A DNA stretch of 64,000 nucleotides from Autumnicola musiva (GTDB taxonomy: Bacteria; Bacteroidota; Bacteroidia; Flavobacteriales; Flavobacteriaceae): contig NZ_JAVRHK010000003.1 of assembly GCF_031846585.1 (NCBI RefSeq), forward strand, positions 372,001-436,000, written 5' to 3'. This document shows, piece by piece, positions 8,768 through 16,323 of the stretch. The translations under genes were made by a program, and so were the position numbers. Numbering within the stretch: position 1 is the first letter of the stretch; every line of letters starts with the position of its first letter. The notes beneath the pieces were generated by a model, which ran no database searches, was not told where the DNA came from, and worked only from the letters and a program-made list of their open reading frames with translations.

Positions 8768-9658
8768 TTAATTCGGGACAGCTATTTTAGCTTTTTCAGA
8801 TAAAATATTTACATTCACTCGGGTTACTTCGCCCAAATATTCTCCGTCTATTTGAAACGGAACGGGTTCTTCGCAAGTAACCTTAGCCTCTTTTACAGGT
8901 ATCACCTTAACAAAATCTTTGCTTAGGTTAGTCTCATTTCGCAAGGTGTTAAGTATTTCTCTAAAATCAAAATCCTTAAATATCAGAATTTCCATAATAC
9001 CGTCATCTATCTTTCCATTGGGGTTTACATTTGCTCCTGTACCATATTTTTGTGCGTTTGCAAAGGCCAGTAAAATTCCTTTTTCCGTAATTTTTTCATT
9101 TTCAGTTTCAATAGTGAAGCTGTACGGGTATTTGCCTTTTATAAGAGTGGGAACAGTTTGCAGCAGGTAACCAAACTTTCCGCGAAAAGTAGATTCTTCA
9201 TAATTTTTGATTAATTCCGCATTAATTCCTAGGTCACTCATATGAAGACCAATTTCATTATTGAGGCAAATAAGATCAATATCAATAAAATTAGTTCCCA
9301 GGGCTACATCTATCTGTTCTTCTAGGGTATCTGGGATTTTTAAGTTTAGTGCTAGTGCATTAGCCGATCCACCGGGTATTATCCCCATTGGTATATTAAA
9401 ACTTTTTGTAGCTTCAGCAACAAGTTTAATTGTACCGTCCCCTCCAGCAGTAATAATTCTCGATGGCTGTCTTTCTTCAGTTATTTTACGTATATTTTCC
9501 AGATCATTTTTTCCTTTTGTATGGTAGATAAAAAGTTCAGCACCTTTACTTTCAATTATTATCTTTAATTCATCTACCATATTTTTTTTATTAATGTCTC
9601 CTGAGATAGGGTTTACAACTAATAAAATTTCTTTAATATCTCCCATAGATTTATTCAT
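8768..9658 (-). CDS. YegS/DagK-type diacylglycerol (lipid) kinase
   Basis: The 296-residue protein has the diacylglycerol-kinase catalytic fold. The nucleotide loop GGDGT is at residues 72-76, a second glycine-rich motif PGGSANALA is at about 95-103, and the C-terminal beta-sandwich includes DDGIMEILIF and PFQIDGEYLG. It phosphorylates a lipid such as diacylglycerol at the inner membrane using ATP. The usual length is about 300, so it is complete. It is divergent from, and only 29 bp away from, the App1-like gene. A kinase facing a phosphatidate-phosphatase-like protein suggests linked lipid metabolism, though this is inference. Confidence 0.9.
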   Translation of the reverse strand: MNKSMGDIKEILLVVNPISGDINKKNMVDELKIIIESKGAELFIYHTKGKNDLENIRKITEERQPSRIITAGGDGTIKLVAEATKSFNIPMGIIPGGSANALALNLKIPDTLEEQIDVALGTNFIDIDLICLNNEIGLHMSDLGINAELIKNYEESTFRGKFGYLLQTVPTLIKGKYPYSFTIETENEKITEKGILLAFANAQKYGTGANVNPNGKIDDGIMEILIFKDFDFREILNTLRNETNLSKDFVKVIPVKEAKVTCEEPVPFQIDGEYLGEVTRVNVNILSEKAKIAVPN

Positions 9659-9687
9659 ATAGTTAAAATTAAGTATTTTAGAAATGA

Positions 9688-10680
9688 TTGTTAGTTAGAG
9701 AAAAATTAAAGCTTTTGAAACTCGATTTAAAATTATACCGTGGATATGTTAATGACCAGGAACTTGTAGTATTTGGACATCTTTTTAAATCCTGGGCACC
9801 CGATAAATACCGCTTGGACCGCAGGGGGATTAGACATGCTTTTTCGATTATTCATATGTTCAGAATTAAACCACTGCCTAATGTAAAAATCCGGCTTAAG
9901 TTCAGGGGCTTAGATGTTACCACTAAAACACAGGATGACGGCTACTTCCGTTTTTCCATACCTTTTACAGAAGAACTGGAAAGCGGTTGGCATAGCTATG
10001 AGATTATTTGTGAATTGCATGAATTTGGAATTATTGAAAAAGGAGAATTGCTTAAACCTTATGAGAGTAAATTTGCCATTATATCAGATATAGATGATAC
10101 TTTTCTTATATCCCACAGTAACAGTTTTTTTAAAAAATTGTATGTAATGCTCTCAAAAAATGTAAATAAGAGAAAGATATTTGATGATGTGGTGAAACAC
10201 TACAGGGCATTGAGCATTGCAGGACAGGACAGTAAAGAGGCTTCCAATTCCTTTTTTTATGTTTCAAGCAGCGAGTGGAATCTATATGAATTTATTGAAG
10301 AATTTGCACGTATTCATGAGCTTCCAAAAGCGGTTATTAAATTGAAAAAAATAAAAACCGGTATTCGTGATTTTCTCTCTAGTGGAAGAGGAAGTCACAA
10401 TCATAAATACGAGAAAATTAAAGACATTATCTCATTTTATCCAAAATTGCAATATGTATTGTTAGGAGATGATTCTCAAAAGGACCCATACCTATATGAA
10501 AGGATTTGCAAAACATATCCACTTAGCATTGGTGCAATTTATATTAGGCAAACCAAAGGTTCCCAGAAAAAAGAAGTACAGGAAATACTAAAAAACATTG
10601 AAGATATGGGTGTAGTTACCTGTTATTTCAGAAATAGTGAAAAAGCTATTGAACATTCCCGGGAAGTAGAAATTATTTAA
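9688..10680 (+). CDS. App1 family protein (DUF2183), phosphatidate phosphatase-like
   Basis: In this 330-residue protein, residues about 130-310 match the App1 catalytic domain of the HAD superfamily. The nucleophile motif is DIDDT (134-138), followed by VSSSEWNLYEF, and LLGDDSQKDPYLYE supplies the later acidic motif. The yeast homologue dephosphorylates phosphatidate, but the bacterial substrate is not established. No ATG is available near the N-terminus. The start is either TTG 9688 or TTG 9715, and the latter would widen the gap to the divergent lipid kinase gene to 56 bp. There is no signal peptide. Confidence 0.85.
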   Translation: MLVREKLKLLKLDLKLYRGYVNDQELVVFGHLFKSWAPDKYRLDRRGIRHAFSIIHMFRIKPLPNVKIRLKFRGLDVTTKTQDDGYFRFSIPFTEELESGWHSYEIICELHEFGIIEKGELLKPYESKFAIISDIDDTFLISHSNSFFKKLYVMLSKNVNKRKIFDDVVKHYRALSIAGQDSKEASNSFFYVSSSEWNLYEFIEEFARIHELPKAVIKLKKIKTGIRDFLSSGRGSHNHKYEKIKDIISFYPKLQYVLLGDDSQKDPYLYERICKTYPLSIGAIYIRQTKGSQKKEVQEILKNIEDMGVVTCYFRNSEKAIEHSREVEII

Positions 10681-10736
10681 TTTTTCATTTCGTGTTGTTT
10701 CTTTCGAAATACTTCAGGTATTTTTGATTGTTCAGA

Positions 10737-10744
10737 TATATTTG
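10737..10744 (+). promoter_or_regulatory. -7 box upstream of tex
   Basis: TATATTTG matches TAnnTTTG and lies 30 bp before the TTG start. A well-spaced -33 TTTG is not evident. Confidence 0.45.
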
Positions 10745-10774
10745 TGACATTCTAATTTCTCAAAATTCATATTT

Positions 10775-12901
10775 TTGAAACTTTTAAAATTTGTTGCCGG
10801 GCATACTAAAATCAGTCAAAAAAGTCTGAAAAATACATTAGGCTTATTAGAGCAGGATGCTACTATTCCCTTTATTGCCAGGTATAGAAAAGAGAGCACC
10901 GGCAATCTTTCTGAAGTAGAAATTGAAAAAATTTCAGGACTTATCAATACCTGGAAAGAGCTTGAGAAAAGAAAATTAAGTATTCTTAAATCAATTGAAG
11001 AACAGGGAGCCCTTTCTGATGTGCTGCGGAAACAAATTGAGATATCTGCAAATCTCATTCAGCTGGAAGATATTTATTTGCCTTACCGCAAGAAAAGGAA
11101 AACAAAAGCAGATATGGCGCGTGAGCAAGGCCTGGAGCCTCTTGCTAAAATCATTATGGCGCAAAACACAGATCATCCTGAAGGGGCTTCAGAAAAATTT
11201 GTAAAAGGAGAGGTTTCTTCAATTTCAGAAGCCTTGCAAGGTGCTAAAAATATAATCGCCGAATGGATAAATGAAAACAAGATCGTACGTGCCCGTTTAA
11301 GACAACTCTATGGAAAAACTGCAGTGATTTCTTCAAAAGTGGTAAAAGCTGAAGAGCACAAACCCGGGGCGGAAAAATATCGGCAATATTTTGACTGGTC
11401 CGAAAGTTTAAGGCGAATTCCTTCTCACCGATTTCTGGCTATTCATCGGGCAAACGCTGAAAATATAGTGAGAATAAAAGTGGAGGTAACTCAAGAGGAA
11501 GCTATTGAACTAATCTCAAGAATTATTATAAAAGAAAATACTTCTAAAGCTTCTGTACTACTTTCAGAAGCAATAGAAGATGCATACAAAAGATTATTAA
11601 AGCCCTCTTATACTACCGAATTTTTAAATGCAGCTAAAGAAAAGGCCGATGAAGAGGCTATAGAAGTTTTTGCATCGAACCTCGAACAGCTGTTAATGGC
11701 ACCGCCGCTGGGAAGTAAAAGGATTTTAGCTATTGATCCGGGCTTTAAATCGGGTTGTAAAGTGGTTTGCCTTGATGAAAATGGCAATTTGCTCTATAAT
11801 AAAAATATATATCCTCATCCGCCTCAGAAGGATTATACCATGGCGATGAAAAAAATAAGATCCCTTATAAATGCTTACAGAATCGAAGCAGTATCCATAG
11901 GAAATGGGACTGCTTCGCGAGAAACGGAAAGGTTTATAAAGAAAATTAATTTTGACAGGGAAGTTGCCGTTTTTGTGGTTAATGAAGCAGGAGCTTCGAT
12001 TTATTCCGCATCAAAACTTGCCAGGGAAGAATTTCCAGATTACGATATTACCGTTCGTGGTGCGGTTTCCATTGGCCGCCGGTTAAGTGATCCTCTGGCA
12101 GAATTGGTTAAAATTGATCCAAAATCTATTGGAGTAGGGCAATATCAGCATGAAGTAGATCAGGCTAAATTGAAACATAAACTTGACACCGTGGTTATGA
12201 GCTGCGTGAACCGGATTGGGGTAAATGTTAATACAGCCAGTAAAGAATTGTTATCCTATGTGTCTGGCATCGGCTCTGGTATTGCATCTAACATAATTAA
12301 ATATAGGAGTGGGAACAATGGTATTAATACCAGGGAGGAATTGCAGAAGGTACCACGCTTAGGGACTAAAGCTTATGAGCAGTCTGCGGGTTTTCTTAGA
12401 ATAAAAAATGGGGATAATCCTTTAGATAACACCGGAATACACCCTGAAAATTATGCTATAATTCAAATAATAGCAGACGATTTAAATCTAAAACTTCAAG
12501 ATCTGGTTGGGAATAAAGAGGTAGTTAAAAGTTTAAATATTTCAGACTATAATTCTGCGGAAGTAGGTTTACCCACTTTGCAGGACATTGCCAAAGAACT
12601 TGAAAAACCAGGTTTGGACCCACGCAGTAAGATAACATCATTTGAATTTGATCCTTCCGTAAAAACTATCGAAGATTTAAAGGAAGGAATGAAGTTACCA
12701 GGAATGGTGAATAATATTACTAATTTTGGATGTTTTGTAGATATAGGAATAAAAGAAAGCGGGCTGGTACATATTTCTAAATTAGCCACAAACTACGTTT
12801 CTGATGTTAATAAAGTAGTAAAACTTAACCAACACGTAGAAGTTACGGTTATAGGTGTAGATATAGATCAAAAAAGAATCCAGCTTTCTTTTATAGAATA
12901 A
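10775..12901 (+). CDS. tex: Tex family RNA-binding transcription accessory protein
   Basis: The 708-residue protein has the complete Tex order. It starts with an N-terminal helical domain (LLEQDATIPFIARYRKE), then a YqgF-like RNase H fold (RILAIDPGFKSGCKV at about 316-330). Helix-hairpin-helix motifs follow (ELLSYVSGIGSGIASNIIKYR). A C-terminal S1 domain (about 635-705; GMVNNITNFGCFVDIGIKESG) ends the chain. Tex binds nucleic acid and affects transcription and RNA turnover. The start is TTG at 10775, because the family's usual N-terminus begins exactly there and no in-frame ATG lies upstream. It is a stand-alone gene. Confidence 0.95.
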   Translation: MKLLKFVAGHTKISQKSLKNTLGLLEQDATIPFIARYRKESTGNLSEVEIEKISGLINTWKELEKRKLSILKSIEEQGALSDVLRKQIEISANLIQLEDIYLPYRKKRKTKADMAREQGLEPLAKIIMAQNTDHPEGASEKFVKGEVSSISEALQGAKNIIAEWINENKIVRARLRQLYGKTAVISSKVVKAEEHKPGAEKYRQYFDWSESLRRIPSHRFLAIHRANAENIVRIKVEVTQEEAIELISRIIIKENTSKASVLLSEAIEDAYKRLLKPSYTTEFLNAAKEKADEEAIEVFASNLEQLLMAPPLGSKRILAIDPGFKSGCKVVCLDENGNLLYNKNIYPHPPQKDYTMAMKKIRSLINAYRIEAVSIGNGTASRETERFIKKINFDREVAVFVVNEAGASIYSASKLAREEFPDYDITVRGAVSIGRRLSDPLAELVKIDPKSIGVGQYQHEVDQAKLKHKLDTVVMSCVNRIGVNVNTASKELLSYVSGIGSGIASNIIKYRSGNNGINTREELQKVPRLGTKAYEQSAGFLRIKNGDNPLDNTGIHPENYAIIQIIADDLNLKLQDLVGNKEVVKSLNISDYNSAEVGLPTLQDIAKELEKPGLDPRSKITSFEFDPSVKTIEDLKEGMKLPGMVNNITNFGCFVDIGIKESGLVHISKLATNYVSDVNKVVKLNQHVEVTVIGVDIDQKRIQLSFIE

Positions 12902-12906
12902 TAAAA

Positions 12907-12928
12907 AGGCTGGCATAAAAGCCAGCCT
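12907..12928 (-). terminator. terminator of the PRC-barrel gene
   Basis: AGGCTGGC and GCCAGCCT form an 8-bp stem with a 6-nt loop. The T run follows on the minus strand, so it serves the leftward gene. It may also block readthrough from tex. Confidence 0.85.
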
Positions 12929-12949
12929 AGTGAGGTTAAACAGATGTAG

Positions 12950-13939
12950 TTACAGATCTCTTTTACCCTTGTAATTTCTGTTGCGAAATTCTTCCCGATC
13001 ATAAAATGGATCCTCTTCTCTTTTTTTTCTTCTTTCCTCTTCTTCATCGGTAATTCTCTTATCGGCTTCTTTTTTCGATACATCTCCTTTTTCTTTGCTA
13101 AAAGACTGATCTGAAATATATTCATCCTGGGGTTTCCCAGAAGATTGCCTGCTGTCAAAGTCCCTGTTAAATGAAGTATTGCCACGTTCATCTGATCCAC
13201 TCTCCTTTTTCTTACGGGCCTGATCATCTTCACTTTCGGAGGTTAAATGTTGTTTTTCTCTCTTGCTTTGGAATTCCTTATCGTAAGAAGTATCTGCATG
13301 CCTTGAAGAATTAATGGCCCCGGTTCCAGGGCTATCTTCAGTACCGCGGTGCCTTGGATGTTCTCTTTCTTCAATTTCCCTTCTCTTTATTTCTTCATCA
13401 GATAAGGAATTTAAGGAAGTACCGCTATGTTTCCCGTCATCCACCAATTCTCCTGCTTCTTTGCTGGTTCCGTGAGTTCTTTTTCTTCCTTCGTCCGGGG
13501 AGCTGCGCTTATAAGATTTCAACACATTATTTTCGTAATGCCGTTCAACATTTGTTCCTGAGCGGTACCTTTTTGTTTCTGCAAATGTTTGGTAATCTAC
13601 AGTATCAGTAAAAACAAACTTCTGGTCCCTATCAAACCCTACCATCCCTATTGGAATAATAATATGATTTTCCCCCTCTTCATTAATAAATTCATGTACA
13701 TTTTCATTAGAGGGACTACCGTAAGGATCATGATTTGCTTCAATAATGGTGTTATCTACTTCTACATCCAGATAAACAACCCTGTCAAGTTCTTTATTTA
13801 CAAGCAGATTATCAACTTTGCCTATTACCCTATTGTCTCTGTCCTTTACCGACCATCCGCGAACATCGGGATCATGTTTGGAAATTTTATAATCTGATAG
13901 CTCACTAAAATGATATAAATGCTTATTCCTGGTTTCCAT
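12950..13939 (-). CDS. PRC-barrel domain protein with long charged tail
   Basis: In this 329-residue protein, residues about 1-125 form a PRC-barrel-like domain (DVRGWSVKDRDNRVIGKVDNLLV, shown in part as VRGWSVKDRDNRVIG, and VYLDVEV). The remaining 200 residues are almost entirely Glu, Lys, Arg, Asp and Ser with no hydrophobic core, so they are probably disordered. There is no signal peptide or membrane segment. PRC-barrel proteins of this type are common stress-associated genes in Bacteroidetes, with no defined reaction. The neighbours (small membrane protein, YtxH, trehalose synthesis) support an osmotic or envelope stress role. The tail has a base composition richer in purines than its surroundings. 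Confidence 0.8.
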   Translation of the reverse strand: METRNKHLYHFSELSDYKISKHDPDVRGWSVKDRDNRVIGKVDNLLVNKELDRVVYLDVEVDNTIIEANHDPYGSPSNENVHEFINEEGENHIIIPIGMVGFDRDQKFVFTDTVDYQTFAETKRYRSGTNVERHYENNVLKSYKRSSPDEGRKRTHGTSKEAGELVDDGKHSGTSLNSLSDEEIKRREIEEREHPRHRGTEDSPGTGAINSSRHADTSYDKEFQSKREKQHLTSESEDDQARKKKESGSDERGNTSFNRDFDSRQSSGKPQDEYISDQSFSKEKGDVSKKEADKRITDEEEERRKKREEDPFYDREEFRNRNYKGKRDL

Positions 13940-13986
13940 ATTGTTATTTATTTTAGATGGTTAATTTTTTGATCAAAGAATAATTA

Positions 13987-14238
13987 CTACACTAGTGCCT
14001 CATTTTCATAGTAGAATTGTACCGGCAATAATTTAATATATAAGAAATTAGAAGAAGTCTTTAAATTTCTTATTTTCATATTTAAGCTTATTTCTTCCGA
14101 GGTTTCAGGTAAATTTGATGATTTTTGATTAGATCTATCCTGCCAAAGAAGCAATGATAGAATGATGCCGGCAATTATCAATATCAGAAATATCCACGGC
14201 CAAACCGGTTTCTTTTTCTCTATACTTATATCTGCCAT
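13987..14238 (-). CDS. small single-pass membrane protein, possibly truncated
   Basis: The 83-residue protein starts MADISIEKKKPVWPW, followed by one strongly hydrophobic helix (residues about 14-32) and a polar tail. This opening is typical of a flavobacterial membrane-protein group whose members, as I remember them, are considerably longer. The tail here shows no recognisable domain and ends in two consecutive stops, so loss of the C-terminal part is possible. It lies 47 bp upstream of the PRC-barrel gene on the same strand and may be co-transcribed. The function is unknown. Confidence 0.6.
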   Translation of the reverse strand: MADISIEKKKPVWPWIFLILIIAGIILSLLLWQDRSNQKSSNLPETSEEISLNMKIRNLKTSSNFLYIKLLPVQFYYENEALV

Positions 14239-14362
14239 GGTTATTTACTTTTAATATTTCATTTCTAAGGTAATAACATAAATTCCAAAAATATTTAAGC
14301 TTTATATAATGTATTGTTAATTAAGGCCTAAGAAAATTTTATCTATCATGGTGTATAAAAAA

Positions 14363-14385
14363 GCCGGAAAGTTTTGCTTTCCGGC
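14363..14385 (-). terminator. terminator of the M28 peptidase gene
   Basis: GCCGGAAAG and CTTTCCGGC make a perfect 9-bp stem with a 5-nt loop. A T run follows on the minus strand, 32 bp after the peptidase stop codon. Confidence 0.9.
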
Positions 14386-14416
14386 AGATAAAAAAATCGT
14401 TAACAAAAGATGTATT

Positions 14417-15766
14417 TTAAAAAGTATCTGAGGGGAATACTATAAGGCTTTCATGACCATCTTTGCCAACGGCCGCGACTCCAAAGAAGTAATTGTCTAT
14501 CACCACTCCTTCAAGTGTAAATTCATTTACATCTCCCACAAAACGGGAATAATCCCAGGTAGGAGAGGTTGTATCTCTCCAATATATCTTATATCCTGCA
14601 ACATCTCCGCCTACTTTATCCCAGCGGAGTTTTGCCGAGGGTTCTACAATTCCACCTATTTCTACATTTTCGGGAGCGAGAGGAGCCCAGGCGAGGCTGG
14701 CCATGTTTATAGCGTTTACTGCCGTTAATTTTTTGGCATAATCAAAATTTACTCCCTCTATTACATCTCCATATTCAATCCCATTTTCTGTTCTTATATC
14801 CTGGTGCTGACGAATATAATTTTCATGAGCTTCCATAATCCTAACCCCAGCATAACCAAGATCATTAAATGACCGGTGATGACCTCCGCGCCCAAAACGG
14901 TCGAGTCTATAGATCATTATTGGATTCATCTCGGGCATGTAAGTTTCTGTGGTTTTATGGATGTACCTGGCAAGCTGTCTTGAAATTCCATCTACTTCGC
15001 CGCCATAATACCTGCGCATCTTTCTTTCCTGTTCTGTTTCGGTGGGAGGAACAGGCTCAGAAAAGATTCTAAAATCACGATTGCTAATTACCCCGTCAAC
15101 TCCTTCAATGTTTCCAATCATGTCATTATTGAGAACACCAATAATGTCCCAATTGTTTTTCTTTGCATATTCCGCAAGCCCCTTCCCGCCAAAAAGACCC
15201 TGTTCCTCGCCGGAGAGTCCAACATAAATAATGCTGCTTTCAAAGTCATACTGCGATAAAACCCTTGCAGCTTCTATAGTTCCGGCCATTCCACTTGCAT
15301 TATCATTGGCGCCGGGAGCATCACCAGTATAATCCATGGTGTCTGAATTACGGGAATCTATGTCTCCGCTCATAATGATATAACGGTTTGGGTATTTTAT
15401 TCCCTTTTGAACAGCGACAACGTTTACCACAAGGGCTTCATGCGGCACGCTGCGTCCATCTTCAGGAGTAACCAGGTTTTTTTGATAAAATACCTCCAGG
15501 CAGTTATCACAATCTGTCGAGATTTGATCAAATTCAGATTTTATCCAGCGCCGGGCGGCACCAATGCCCCGGGTGTCAGATACTGTATCGCTAAAGGTAT
15601 TTCTGGTACCAAAGCCTGCAAGTTTCCTAATATCCTCTTCAATTCTATCAGAGGATACGCTATTGATTATTTCATAAATCTGCGGATTGGTTTCCTGAGA
15701 TAAAACAGAAGGGGAAAAGAATGAAAATATAAGGAGAAAAGTAAAAGGGACTAAATTCTTAAGCAT
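14417..15766 (-). CDS. secreted M28 family metallopeptidase with C-terminal Fn3-like domain
   Basis: Starting at ATG 15766 the protein has 449 residues and a clear signal peptide (MLKNLVPFTFLLIFSFFSPS...LSQ). A longer frame to 15856 would begin inside a terminator and is rejected. The di-zinc aminopeptidase domain shows PGANDNASG (Asp ligand), LSGEEQGLFGG (catalytic and ligand Glu), LNNDMIGN (Asp) and GGHHRSFND (His). The position of the first His ligand (GHYDS in many homologues) reads GDIDS here. The last 85 residues look like a fibronectin type III module (AKLRWDKVGGDVAGYKIYWR). It probably trims peptides in the periplasm or outside the cell. Confidence 0.88.
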   Translation of the reverse strand: MLKNLVPFTFLLIFSFFSPSVLSQETNPQIYEIINSVSSDRIEEDIRKLAGFGTRNTFSDTVSDTRGIGAARRWIKSEFDQISTDCDNCLEVFYQKNLVTPEDGRSVPHEALVVNVVAVQKGIKYPNRYIIMSGDIDSRNSDTMDYTGDAPGANDNASGMAGTIEAARVLSQYDFESSIIYVGLSGEEQGLFGGKGLAEYAKKNNWDIIGVLNNDMIGNIEGVDGVISNRDFRIFSEPVPPTETEQERKMRRYYGGEVDGISRQLARYIHKTTETYMPEMNPIMIYRLDRFGRGGHHRSFNDLGYAGVRIMEAHENYIRQHQDIRTENGIEYGDVIEGVNFDYAKKLTAVNAINMASLAWAPLAPENVEIGGIVEPSAKLRWDKVGGDVAGYKIYWRDTTSPTWDYSRFVGDVNEFTLEGVVIDNYFFGVAAVGKDGHESLIVFPSDTF

Positions 15767-15844
15767 TTTATTGATTTTATTTTTGGGTAAGTTAACGAAA
15801 CTTTCTTCTATACTACAAGCCGAAGACGGGAAGAGCAATAAAAA

Positions 15845-15867
15845 AAGCCCCGACAATGCCGGAGCTT
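15845..15867 (-). terminator. terminator of the YtxH gene
   Basis: AAGCCCCG and CGGAGCTT pair as an 8-bp stem with one G-U pair on the minus-strand RNA, followed by a run of U. It lies 26 bp after the YtxH stop. Confidence 0.8.
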
Positions 15868-15893
15868 TTCTATAATATTAATAATTAATATAT

Positions 15894-16181
15894 TTAACTG
15901 GCCTTCATTTCATGAACTTCAGCCTTGGCTTCATTAATTTTTTCTTTAGATTTTGAGTTGGTCAAATTAGCTTTTGATTTTGCTTTTAGAGCATCCACTT
16001 TGTGATTTAAAGAATCTGTGAAGTTGTTTATTTTACCTTTGGCACCAGAGATATAATCATCAGAGGTTTGAGAAATAGCTTTACGGGTATCTGTTCCTTT
16101 TTTAGGAGCAAGTAAAAGACCCGCAATTGCTCCTGCGGCTGCTCCTGAAATTAATCCTAACAACAATTTTCCTGATTTCAT
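15894..16181 (-). CDS. YtxH domain-containing protein
   Basis: The protein has 95 residues. The N-terminus KLLLGLISGAAAGAIAGLL is a Gly/Ala-rich membrane-associated helix ending in LAPKKGTDTRK, the YtxH signature. The rest is a charged helix rich in Lys, Ala and Asn, likely coiled coil. YtxH proteins are small general-stress envelope proteins without a known enzymatic role. Transcription appears monocistronic, with its own terminator and a 142-bp upstream gap that contains the inverted repeat CGTAA-N6-TTACG near 16208. Confidence 0.85.
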   Translation of the reverse strand: MKSGKLLLGLISGAAAGAIAGLLLAPKKGTDTRKAISQTSDDYISGAKGKINNFTDSLNHKVDALKAKSKANLTNSKSKEKINEAKAEVHEMKAS

Positions 16182-16323
16182 AATAGTTATAGTTTAGATT
16201 TTAGTTCGTAATTTTGGTTACGATGTAAAATTAATATAATATCCTCTGGTTTACCATAATAGCCTAGTTAACATTGCCATAAACTTTTTGTGTAAAAGTA
16301 AATATTCTTAACATTCCCAAAGC

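Noticed and set aside
12868..13233. 121-codon basic open frame on the minus strand
   Set aside because: It is an out-of-frame shadow of the charged tail of the PRC-barrel gene and has Lys/Arg runs caused by purine-rich DNA.
15767..15856. N-terminal extension of the M28 peptidase frame
   Set aside because: It begins inside the YtxH terminator and precedes a clear signal peptide that starts at 15766.
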